This document shows positions 1 through 6,264 of a stretch of 16,320 bases of DNA, in pieces. The position numbers and the translations under genes are program-made. Numbering within the stretch: the stretch's first letter is position 1; the number at the start of each line of letters is the position of its first letter. The DNA is taken from contig JAZLAH010000029.1 of the NCBI GenBank assembly GCA_045613065.1, positions 1 through 16,320 of the forward strand, written 5' to 3'. This stretch comes from Fimenecus sp045613065 (GTDB lineage: Bacteria; Bacillota; Clostridia; Oscillospirales; Acutalibacteraceae). The notes under the pieces were generated by a model. It did no database searches and had not been told where the DNA came from. It was given only the letters and a program-made list of their open reading frames with translations.

Positions 1-828
1 AACCTTCTCAAGTACAGGTTTGAATGCTTTTACATTACCGCAAGCAGCCTTCATAACACCTGACATTGTAGGAGCAAAACGAGAAAGCATTTCCTTAACT
101 GTATCTGACATCTTGATTTCAAAGCATTCTGCCTTTTCAGCCTCAACCATAAATTTGCCGAGTCTTACAAGAGGAGTGTTTTTACCCGGTGCAGAAGCAT
201 GACCACCGTTTGACTTTGCTGTAAATTTAAGGTCCATATAACCCTTTTCACCAACACCTATCATTGCAAAAGTACCATCAGCACCACCGATTGGGTCGTA
301 GATAATCATACCACCTTCATCAAGCACCATATAGAAATGGAGTCCTCTTTCTTTTAAGAGAAGTGAAATGGCATCACCACATTCACCACCTGTTTCTTCA
401 GTACAGGTTGAAACAAAATATGTATCTCTTTTAGGAGTAAAGCCTTCTTTAATAAGTTCTTCAGCAGCCTGTAACATCATTGAAAGACCACCCTTTGTGT
501 CAAGAGTGCCTCTGCCCCATACTCTGCCCTCTGCAATTTCACCTGAAAAAGGTGGATATTTCCAGTCACCACTTGCTTCAACAACGTCGTGGTGATTCAT
601 AAGCATAACAGGTTTTAATGATGAGTCTGTTCCTTTCCATTTAAGCAAAAGGCTACCATCAAACTCTTCACATTCAAGAGTGTTAAAAAGGTTTGGGAAA
701 ACTTCACGAAGAACCTTGTGAAATTCTAAAAATTTAGTTCTATCCTTATTTTCTCTTGATGAAATTGTTTCGACTTTAATAAGTTTTGACAAAATCTCAG
801 CATATTGCATAGAACGATTGTCACTCAT
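1..828 (-). CDS. M20-family metallopeptidase (carboxypeptidase S / PM20D1-like), C-terminus beyond window
   Basis: Only the first 276 residues are inside the window; the frame is open to base 1. M20 enzymes are cytoplasmic or secreted two-metal (usually zinc) hydrolases that cut peptides or acylated amino acids; no signal peptide is visible, so this one is probably cytoplasmic. Seen in sequence: the first metal motif MNHHDVV (H79, D81), GRGTLDTKGG with bridging D110, CTEETGG with general base E144 and metal ligand E145, and LDEGG with ligand D170. GGHAS (near residue 213) belongs to the dimerisation domain inserted in this fold. The start at 828 is fixed by an AGGGAG Shine-Dalgarno about 9 bases upstream. 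It is divergent from the DUF4474-like gene. The wording around HHDVV and WGRGTLDTKGG favours the carboxypeptidase S/PM20D1 branch over succinyl-diaminopimelate desuccinylase, but substrate cannot be told. Confidence 0.9.
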   Translation of the reverse strand, partial: MSDNRSMQYAEILSKLIKVETISSRENKDRTKFLEFHKVLREVFPNLFNTLECEEFDGSLLLKWKGTDSSLKPVMLMNHHDVVEASGDWKYPPFSGEIAEGRVWGRGTLDTKGGLSMMLQAAEELIKEGFTPKRDTYFVSTCTEETGGECGDAISLLLKERGLHFYMVLDEGGMIIYDPIGGADGTFAMIGVGEKGYMDLKFTAKSNGGHASAPGKNTPLVRLGKFMVEAEKAECFEIKMSDTVKEMLSRFAPTMSGVMKAACGNVKAFKPVLEKV

Positions 829-858
829 TTTCTACATCTCCCTAAAAATAATTAATAT

Positions 859-867
859 ATTATATCA
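859..867 (-). promoter_or_regulatory. Candidate extended -10 of the M20 peptidase gene
   Basis: On the minus strand TGaTATAAT ends 30 bases before the start codon. The -35 region 17 bases upstream is poor (TTTATT-like). An alternative pair, TTAACA with TAATAT at 16-bp spacing, lies slightly further upstream. The start site is therefore approximate. Confidence 0.4.
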
Positions 868-930
868 TATACATATTATAAAATAAAGAGCAAATGTTAA
901 AAAATAGTACATAATTTAATTAACAAAATG

Positions 931-959
931 TTGAACTTTTGCACAGAAAATGTTATAAT
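931..959 (+). promoter_or_regulatory. Promoter of the first DUF4474-like gene
   Basis: TTGAAC at 931-936 and a perfect TATAAT at 954-959 with a 17-bp spacer. TG at 951-952 makes an extended -10. Transcription should start near 966, leaving a leader of about 30 bases with GAAAGGA (981-987) as ribosome site. Confidence 0.8.
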
Positions 960-996
960 CCTTAGTATGTGTTAAATAACGAAAGGAATACTGATT

Positions 997-2187
997 ATGA
1001 AAGTTTTAAAAAAGATTACTGCATTAGTTTTGTCACTTGTGATTCTCTGCACTATGGCAACACCTGTTTTTGCATCATCTGAAAACAGCATGAAATCCGT
1101 TGCTCAGTACAAAGATATGCTTGAAAATGAAGGATATGCTGCTATCACAACAGCAGAAGTTGCTGAAACGATGAAAGCTTGTTCAGACTTTTTTCGTCTT
1201 ATGACAAATGACAAATTCCCAAGTGAAGAAAGACTTGACATTACATTCGACAAATTCCTTACTGATGCTAACCTTTATGTTGTAAAGAACTGTGGCGTTG
1301 ATATGGAATCAATTCTTGAAAGTCTTCCTCCAATCAATGGCTTTGCTGAACTTGCAGTTAAAACATTTGAGATTGACCCTGTAGCATTAAGAGACGCTAT
1401 GTTTGAAGAAAGCAAAAGACAGGATGAAGAAGGTACAGGTTTAGGTGTAATATATTACTTTATCGGTTGTTATATGAGTATAATCGATAAGATTGAACTT
1501 TATGCAGAACCTACAAAAGACTCTGTTGTTTATGAAATCTGTTTCAATATGGTTTTCCGTGACGGAGCAAAAGAACAAATCCGTACTGGTATGCTCGTAA
1601 ACACAACAACTGGTGAACTCTACAACCACGATGGCAAAGGTATGTTGGGACTTGGTTTCAACTTTAACTTTAAAGATATGGTAATCTATACAGTTGTTGA
1701 TGCATGGACAAGAAACTTTGGTTTTGCTGTTATTTATGATGTTATTGCAAATACCATAGGTATTTATGACTATGAAACACGTAGATACCATTTCGACTAC
1801 GACGGACTCGAATGGATGATTCAGGTTTGGAAAGGCACTTATTTCTATGTTACAAATGGTGCTGAAGTTGGTATCTATAACCGTGTTCCTGGTGAGGAAA
1901 TGGGCACATTCTATAACTGTGCTACTGATGACCAGATGATGGAAATGCAGATGAAACTTTCATACAAAGATAAAACTCTCATAAATACTAAACCACAGAA
2001 ACATTGGTGGCTTACAGGTTTCCATTTAAGCGGAACTGTTTATGAACCTGCATCACTCACAATGGTATATTCAATCAAATTCCCTAACGAGACAATGCTC
2101 AAAGCATTTACAGATGCAATTGATAATGAAGAAAACGGTGACGCAACATACACTGTGAAAGGTACAACAATTACAGTTAACTGGTAA
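997..2187 (+). CDS. Secreted protein of unknown function, DUF4474-like (paralog 1)
   Basis: The 396-residue product has a clear Sec signal peptide: KVLKK, a hydrophobic core, and VFA before a likely cut after A26. There is no anchor motif or later membrane segment, so it should be released or wall-associated. The N-terminal half of the mature part (about 30-200) looks helical. The C-terminal part (about 200-396) carries conserved aromatic motifs: LGLGFNFNFKDM (217-228), LEWMIQVWKG (271-280), GAEVGIYNRVPGEE (288-301), GTFYNCATDDQM (303-314) and KHWWLTGF (335-342). From memory these match DUF4474, a domain found mostly in secreted Clostridia proteins with no known activity; I could not search to confirm. 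No catalytic triad or metal motif stands out. It has its own promoter and a rho-independent terminator, and is followed by a close paralog on the same strand. Confidence 0.9.
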   Translation: MKVLKKITALVLSLVILCTMATPVFASSENSMKSVAQYKDMLENEGYAAITTAEVAETMKACSDFFRLMTNDKFPSEERLDITFDKFLTDANLYVVKNCGVDMESILESLPPINGFAELAVKTFEIDPVALRDAMFEESKRQDEEGTGLGVIYYFIGCYMSIIDKIELYAEPTKDSVVYEICFNMVFRDGAKEQIRTGMLVNTTTGELYNHDGKGMLGLGFNFNFKDMVIYTVVDAWTRNFGFAVIYDVIANTIGIYDYETRRYHFDYDGLEWMIQVWKGTYFYVTNGAEVGIYNRVPGEEMGTFYNCATDDQMMEMQMKLSYKDKTLINTKPQKHWWLTGFHLSGTVYEPASLTMVYSIKFPNETMLKAFTDAIDNEENGDATYTVKGTTITVNW

Positions 2188-2208
2188 ACTACAATAAATA
2201 CAACGAAA

Positions 2209-2236
2209 GGTGGGTTTTGATAGCCCGCCTTTTTTT
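2209..2236 (+). terminator. Rho-independent terminator of DUF4474-like paralog 1
   Basis: An 8-bp stem (2209-2216 with 2222-2229, two G-U pairs), a 5-base loop, then seven T (2230-2236), 21 bases after the stop codon. Confidence 0.9.
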
Positions 2237-2249
2237 CAACATCACGTAC

Positions 2250-2267
2250 ACATAATGTACATTATGT
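2250..2267. promoter_or_regulatory. 18-bp perfect palindrome, candidate operator
   Basis: ACATAATG-TA-CATTATGT reads the same on both strands. It ends 20 bp upstream of the -35 of the second DUF4474-like gene and has no T-tract, which fits a dimeric regulator site better than a terminator. The first paralog has only a half-site-like ACATAAT at 909-915. The regulator is unknown. Confidence 0.5.
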
Positions 2268-2287
2268 CGTTTTTCGACTTCCTTTGC

Positions 2288-2316
2288 TTGTATTTTAAAA
2301 ATCATAGTGCTATAAT
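2288..2316 (+). promoter_or_regulatory. Promoter of DUF4474-like paralog 2
   Basis: TTGTAT at 2288-2293, 17-bp spacer, TATAAT at 2311-2316, with TG at 2308-2309 giving an extended -10. The start is expected near 2322-2323, which rules out translation from the ATG at 2322. Confidence 0.75.
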
Positions 2317-2351
2317 ACCGTTTGGATAATTTTGAAAGGATGATAATAGGT

Positions 2352-3560
2352 ATGAAAACTACACGTAAAATCACAGCATTAATTTTATCAATGGTTCTTT
2401 TAGTCTCAATGGCAACACCAGCTTTCGCAGCACCTAAAAAAGAAATTACATCCCGTGCTGAGTATGTTGAAATGCTTTCTGAAGAGACAGGTTCTCCTGC
2501 ACTTACAACTGCAGAATTTCTTCAAATTATGAACAAGATATCTGATTTTCTCCGTCTTTTGACTGGTGGTAAGTATCCTTCAACTGACAAGTTAAATGTT
2601 TCTTTCGACACATTTATTCTCGAAACAAATCATCAGATATTACAAAGCAGTGGTCTTGATATCGTTGGAATTATCAGTGAATTCCCACCACTCAATACAA
2701 ATATCGGCTATGCAACTGAAAAATTAAAGATTGACACAGTTGCTGTAAGAGAACTTATGTATGCACTTCGTGACGAATGTTACAGCATTGGCTCACCTAC
2801 TCTTGCTGGTATGTATCACTTTATCGGTGTTTATATGAGTGTTATTGATGAAGCTTATTTCTATACAGTTCAGGATGAAGAAAATGATAAACTTTATGAA
2901 TTCTGCCTTGACGTAAAATACAGAGATGGCTTTGTTGAAACATTTAAAACAGGCGTTCTCATCGATGCTGAAACAGGTGACGTATACGGTAAGGATGGTA
3001 ATGGATTACTGGGTATCGGCTTTAACTTTAATAAAGACGAAATGGTAGTTTATGCTCTTGTTAATGCTTGGCACAGAAATTTTGGTTATGCAGTTATTTA
3101 TGATATCGCTGCTAACTCATCACCAATCTGGGATATTCCTACTCGTAGATACTATTTCGAATACAATGGTCTTGAATGGTTGATTCAGACATGGAAAGGT
3201 TCATACTTCCTTATTGCAACAGGTGCTGAGGTTGGCGTTTATAATCGTGTACCTGGTGAAGAGCTTGGCACATTCTACAATTGTGCTACTGATGACCAGC
3301 TTATGACAATGACTATGAAGCTTTCACACAAAAATACTGTTCTTCTTGATATGGGTCCTGAAAAACACTGGTGGATTAACGGTTTCAAAATGAACGGTAT
3401 GAGTTATGAACCTGATTCACTTACACTTGAATACACAATTGAAATGCCTGATATGGAAATGTTAAATGCATTTACAAAGGCAATTGAAAATGAAGAACAT
3501 AAGGACACAACATACACAGTAAGCGGAACAACAGTTTCAGTTGTATGGCATGCAAAATAA
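2352..3560 (+). CDS. Secreted protein of unknown function, DUF4474-like (paralog 2)
   Basis: The 402-residue product parallels its upstream neighbour along its whole length. It has signal peptide KTTRK...AFA with cleavage expected after A26, a helical N-terminal half, and the same conserved C-terminal blocks: GIGFNFNKDEM, LEWLIQTWKG (274-283), GAEVGVYNRVPGEE, GTFYNCATDDQL and KHWWINGF. The C-terminal half is far better conserved between the two than the N-terminal half, which suggests that it holds the functional surface. I chose the start at 2352 rather than 2322 because the promoter -10 ends at 2316, GAAAGGA lies at 2334-2340, and only this start puts the basic signal-peptide residues at the N-terminus. 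The gene has a separate promoter, an upstream 18-bp palindrome and its own terminator, so the copies can be controlled independently. Function unknown; no enzyme motif recognised. Confidence 0.9.
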   Translation: MKTTRKITALILSMVLLVSMATPAFAAPKKEITSRAEYVEMLSEETGSPALTTAEFLQIMNKISDFLRLLTGGKYPSTDKLNVSFDTFILETNHQILQSSGLDIVGIISEFPPLNTNIGYATEKLKIDTVAVRELMYALRDECYSIGSPTLAGMYHFIGVYMSVIDEAYFYTVQDEENDKLYEFCLDVKYRDGFVETFKTGVLIDAETGDVYGKDGNGLLGIGFNFNKDEMVVYALVNAWHRNFGYAVIYDIAANSSPIWDIPTRRYYFEYNGLEWLIQTWKGSYFLIATGAEVGVYNRVPGEELGTFYNCATDDQLMTMTMKLSHKNTVLLDMGPEKHWWINGFKMNGMSYEPDSLTLEYTIEMPDMEMLNAFTKAIENEEHKDTTYTVSGTTVSVVWHAK

Positions 3561-3579
3561 TTGTTCGATAAAAAGATTA

Positions 3580-3612
3580 ACGGAGAGTGGCTAAAACCAT
3601 TCTCCGTTTTTT
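3580..3612 (+). terminator. Rho-independent terminator of DUF4474-like paralog 2
   Basis: An 11-bp stem (3580-3590 with 3597-3607, one G-U), a 6-base loop and a T run to 3612. Confidence 0.9.
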
Positions 3613-3640
3613 GTTGTGTTTGATAAATTATAATTTAAAT

Positions 3641-3676
3641 ATATAAATAAAAATGACGGAGCAAAAACTCCGCCAT
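3641..3676 (-). terminator. Terminator of alaA
   Basis: Read on the minus strand, a 9-bp stem (3668-3676 with 3653-3661, one G-U pair), 6-base loop, then TTTTTATTTAT. It starts 5 bases after the alaA stop and faces the terminator of the convergent gene. Confidence 0.85.
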
Positions 3677-3680
3677 ATTA

Positions 3681-4895
3681 TTACTGCTTATAGTCTTTAA
3701 GGAAATCTGCAAAGCTTTCCATAGCTTCACCAAGTATTCGTCTTCTTGGAAGATAAACGATTCTTATGTGGTCAGGTGTAGGATAATTAAATCCTTTACC
3801 GTGCATGAGAAGAACTTTCTTTGCCTTAAGGAAATCGAGAACGAGTTTCTCATCATCGTGGAGATTGAACTTTTTAACATCTAATTTAGGGAAAATATAG
3901 AAAGCAGCTTTTGGCTTCACAACCGAAATGCCGTCAATTTCACAAAGAGCATTGTACACAAACTCTCTCTGTTCATAAATTCTTCCACCAGGTAAAAGCA
4001 ACTCGTCAACACTCTGGATTCCACCAAGAGCTGTCTGTACGATACTCTGCGCAGGTACATTTGAGCAAAGTCGCATTGATGAAAGAAGATTAAGGCCTTC
4101 AATATATCCTTTGATTTTGTTCTTGTCACCACTGACTACCATCCAACCTACACGGAAACCTGCAACTCTGTGAGATTTTGAAAGTCCGTTAAAGCTGAGA
4201 CAAGGCACATCAGGAGCTAAAGATGCAAGTGCAGTATGAGTAAGGCCATCCATAACAAGTCGGTCATAAATTTCGTCAGCAAAGAGAATAAGGTTATTCT
4301 GACGAGCAACATCAACAATTTCCTTTAAAATCTCGTCACTATATAACGCACCAGTTGGGTTGTTAGGGTTGATTACAACAATACCTTTTGTTCTTGATGT
4401 AATCTTCTTTTTAATGTCATCAATGTCAGGATTCCATTCATTCTGTTCATCACAAACATAATGAACAGCTTTACCACCTGCAAGAGTTACAGATGCTGTC
4501 CAGAGAGGATAGTCAGGAGATGGCACAAGAATTTCGTCACCATCATCCAAAAGTCCCTGCATTGACATTGTAATCAATTCACTGACACCGTTACCTGTGT
4601 AAATATCAGCAATATCAACGCCTTTGATTCCCTTAATCTGACAATACTGCATTATAGCTTTTCTTGCAGTAAAGAGACCTTTTGAATCAGAATAACCCTC
4701 ACATTCACGAAGATTATACATCATATCACGAATAACTTCGTCAGGTGCTGCAAAACCAAATGGCGCAGGATTACCAATATTAAGCTTTAAAATACGCTGA
4801 CCTTCTGACTCCATTCTAACAGCTTCATCCATTACAGGACCACGGATGTCATAACACACATTATTAAGTTTTGTACTTTTATTAATTGATTTCAT
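3681..4895 (-). CDS. alaA: Alanine aminotransferase (PLP-dependent, AlaA type)
   Basis: This 404-residue cytoplasmic fold-type I aminotransferase is expected to interconvert pyruvate/glutamate and alanine/2-oxoglutarate with pyridoxal phosphate. It matches the E. coli AlaA (YfbQ) pattern almost block for block as I remember it: NVCYDIRGP near the N-terminus, LNIGNPAPFGF (38-48), GNGVSELI (101-108), PDYPLWTA (127-134), INPNNPTG (175-182, N179 contacting PLP), FADEIYD (205-211, with D207 and Y210), catalytic lysine K240 in NGLSKSHRVAGFR, and the carboxylate-binding arginine R378 in HIRIVYLP. Length equals the family norm (about 405). The start has TGAGGT about 7 bases upstream. It follows rpmA by 82 bp on the same strand but a terminator separates them; I see no convincing promoter in that gap, so it may depend partly on read-through. 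The exact amino-acid preference is inferred. Confidence 0.93.
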   Translation of the reverse strand: MKSINKSTKLNNVCYDIRGPVMDEAVRMESEGQRILKLNIGNPAPFGFAAPDEVIRDMMYNLRECEGYSDSKGLFTARKAIMQYCQIKGIKGVDIADIYTGNGVSELITMSMQGLLDDGDEILVPSPDYPLWTASVTLAGGKAVHYVCDEQNEWNPDIDDIKKKITSRTKGIVVINPNNPTGALYSDEILKEIVDVARQNNLILFADEIYDRLVMDGLTHTALASLAPDVPCLSFNGLSKSHRVAGFRVGWMVVSGDKNKIKGYIEGLNLLSSMRLCSNVPAQSIVQTALGGIQSVDELLLPGGRIYEQREFVYNALCEIDGISVVKPKAAFYIFPKLDVKKFNLHDDEKLVLDFLKAKKVLLMHGKGFNYPTPDHIRIVYLPRRRILGEAMESFADFLKDYKQ

Positions 4896-4929
4896 ACTAA
4901 TACCTCAATTGATATTTTCTGTTTATCTC

Positions 4930-4963
4930 AAAAAAATATTCCCACCACACATGCGATGGGAAT
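4930..4963 (-). terminator. Terminator of the rplU-prp-rpmA operon
   Basis: On the minus strand a 9-bp stem (4955-4963 with 4938-4946, one G-U), an 8-base loop, and TATTTTTTT after it. It starts 15 bases past the rpmA stop. Confidence 0.85.
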
Positions 4964-4977
4964 AAAGTAGTCGAAAA

Positions 4978-5262
4978 TTACTGCTCTACAGGATAAACGC
5001 TTACCTTTTTTCTGTCCTTGCCCATTCTTTCGAACTTAACTTTACCGTCGATAAGTGCGAAGAGAGAGTCATCAGAACCACGACCTACGTTGTTACCTGG
5101 GTGGATGTGAGTACCACGCTGCTTAACAAGGATGTTACCTGCGAGAACGAACTGTCCGTCCGCACGCTTCACACCAAGACGCTTTGATTCTGAATCACGG
5201 CCGTTCTTAGTAGAACCCATACCTTTTTTATGAGCAAATAACTGAATGTTTAACTTAAGCAT
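4978..5262 (-). CDS. rpmA: 50S ribosomal protein L27 with Prp-cleaved N-terminal extension
   Basis: The 94-residue L27 sits near the peptidyl-transferase centre of the large subunit. The body shows the family signature: HKKGMGSTKNGRDSESKRLG, then GNILVKQRGTHIHPGNNVG. The N-terminus is MLKLNIQLFAHKKG, the Firmicutes form in which a 9-residue leader ending in F is removed by the protease Prp so that AHKKG becomes the new terminus. I chose the start at 5262: AGAGGTG lies at standard spacing before it, while the in-frame ATG at 5280 has none and would lengthen the leader. The start overlaps the 3' end of prp by 8 bases, which suggests translational coupling. Third gene of the operon and followed by its terminator. 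Confidence 0.97.
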   Translation of the reverse strand: MLKLNIQLFAHKKGMGSTKNGRDSESKRLGVKRADGQFVLAGNILVKQRGTHIHPGNNVGRGSDDSLFALIDGKVKFERMGKDRKKVSVYPVEQ

Positions 5263-5578
5263 TAAAAACACCTCTTTCAAGTTTCAAGTTGTTGGGATAC
5301 TGACTTTGTAATTCACTTAAATGCAAATACAAACCATCAGTAATCGTTTTCGAATTCCGAGCATCACTTAAATTCATTGTGAATCTAAAATACCCGTCAC
5401 GGACCTCTGCTTCAGGAGTTAACTTCATAATTTCAATTATAGTATTCGCTGCCATATAGACTGCTGAAGAAACTGCACTGCATACAATATCAGTACCAAA
5501 ATCCCCTGCACCACTGTGGCCACTTAACTCAAATGAAACTATTGTGTCATCCGAAAACAGAAATTTTGCGGTTGTCAT
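5255..5578 (-). CDS. prp: Ribosomal-processing cysteine protease Prp (YsxB family)
   Basis: The 107-residue product carries the Prp signature GHSGAGDFGTDIVCSAVS: the catalytic pair is H21 and C33, with D30 nearby. In Firmicutes Prp removes the N-terminal extension of L27, and the substrate motif LNIQLFAHKKG is present in the gene next to it. The position between rplU and rpmA is the conserved one in Firmicutes. The start codon shares one base with the rplU stop (TAATG), and the end overlaps rpmA by 8 bases, so the three genes are probably translationally coupled. Length is typical of the family (105-115). Confidence 0.95.
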   Translation of the reverse strand: MTTAKFLFSDDTIVSFELSGHSGAGDFGTDIVCSAVSSAVYMAANTIIEIMKLTPEAEVRDGYFRFTMNLSDARNSKTITDGLYLHLSELQSQYPNNLKLERGVFNA

Positions 5579-5889
5579 TATGCGTTAATACCAGTAATCT
5601 CAACCTTTGTATATGGCTGACGATGGCCTTTTTTACGCTTTTCGTTCTTCTTTGGTTTGTAAGTAAATACTGTGATTTTCTTACCTTTACCATTCTTAAG
5701 AACCTTAGCAGTTACTGTTGCACCGTCAACATATGGTGCACCTGCCTTAAGTCCGTCTTCAGAACCAACTGCGAGAACCTTGTCAAAAGTAATCTCTGCA
5801 TCTGCTTCTACGTCAAGCTTTTCAATGAATACAACGTCGCCGTTTGTAACTTTGTACTGCTTGCCGCCTGTTACGATGATTGCGTACAT
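5578..5889 (-). CDS. rplU: 50S ribosomal protein L21 (copy 1, complete)
   Basis: The 103-residue product begins MYAIIVTGGKQYKV and ends with the basic L21 tail (KPKKNEKRKKGHRQ then TKVEITGI), matching full-length bacterial L21, a 23S rRNA-binding protein of the large subunit. AAGGTAGG lies upstream of the ATG. It is the first gene of rplU-prp-rpmA and is preceded by a strong promoter and a structured leader of about 90 bases. A second rplU begins at 16105 in the opposite orientation: over the 72 residues that can be compared only residues 15 (T here, Q there) and 55 (D here, E there) differ. Confidence 0.97.
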   Translation of the reverse strand: MYAIIVTGGKQYKVTNGDVVFIEKLDVEADAEITFDKVLAVGSEDGLKAGAPYVDGATVTAKVLKNGKGKKITVFTYKPKKNEKRKKGHRQPYTKVEITGINA

Positions 5890-5980
5890 TTTTCTAACCT
5901 ACCTTAAATATAGACTCGCTATTGAGGGTGGAAAACCTCACTTATAGTGCATTTAGACACACTACCCCCTAATATGCGGC
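5890..5980 (-). ncRNA. L21 leader (autoregulatory 5'UTR element), copy 1
   Basis: Between the predicted start (about 5980) and the rplU ATG, the RNA can form an outer stem GGGGGT with ACCCTC enclosing a hairpin with left arm TAGTGTG and right arm TGCACTA. The same layout is found before the second rplU, with sequence changes that keep the pairing. L21 leaders are known in low-GC Gram-positives and are thought to let the ribosomal protein control its own operon. The protein-binding role here is inferred. Confidence 0.75.
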
Positions 5981-5986
5981 TTAAAT

Positions 5987-6015
5987 ATGATAACAGAAGA
6001 CAACGTAAATGTCAA
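5987..6015 (-). promoter_or_regulatory. Strong promoter of rplU-prp-rpmA
   Basis: On the minus strand TTGACA (6015-6010), 17-bp spacer, TATCAT (5992-5987) with TGt just before it (extended -10). The -35 is perfect, as expected for a ribosomal operon. The second rplU has the same -35, -10, spacer length and the last 8 spacer bases. Confidence 0.88.
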
Positions 6016-6203
6016 GTGTTTTTTATTGCAAAATACAAAACACAAAATCTCGAAACTGCGCTATAATTATGAAATATAATCAATTGCTGTATTGTAAGAG
6101 TTAATTCACGAATTACCCTAATTAAGTTTTTCGTACAGGGTGTTTTATCCTATGTTGATTAACTCGATAAATTCGATTTTTCGTGTTATATTTTTTTATT
6201 GAT
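6016..6203. other. Intergenic stretch with a nested inverted repeat
   Basis: No gene is visible between the rplU promoter and the dockerin terminator. The only structure is at 6098-6165: outer 8-bp arms GAGTTAAT/ATTAACTC enclosing two interleaved 5-bp pairs, ACGAA (6108-6112) with TTCGT (6130-6134) and ACCCT (6115-6119) with AGGGT (6137-6141), an arrangement that could be a pseudoknot or two alternative folds. A TATAAT occurs at 6062-6067 (+) but without a good -35. It may be a small RNA, a degenerate mobile-element remnant or chance. Confidence 0.35.
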
Positions 6204-6237
6204 TAAACAATAAAAACGGAGCCATTGCTGACTCCGT
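6193..6237 (-). terminator. Terminator of the dockerin gene
   Basis: On the minus strand ACGGAGTC...GGCTCCGT (6237-6230 with 6223-6216) has a 6-base loop and a following TTTTTATTG. Directly after it a second perfect 9-bp inverted repeat (6193-6201 with 6208-6216) covers the T-rich tail, so two hairpins compete or stack. Confidence 0.85.
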
Positions 6238-6264
6238 TAATTTATGTTGATTATTGAGTTTTGA

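Noticed and set aside
2322..2351. Ten-codon N-terminal extension of DUF4474-like paralog 2
   Set aside because: The -10 ends at 2316, so transcription starts at or after 2322. The SD and the basic start of the signal peptide point to 2352.
5533..5947. Plus-strand open frames over rplU and prp
   Set aside because: They are antisense to well-identified ribosomal genes. One matches a frame antisense to rplU copy 2 only because the DNA is duplicated.
6062..6099. Short ORF from ATG at 6070
   Set aside because: About 11 codons, with no SD and no good -35 upstream.
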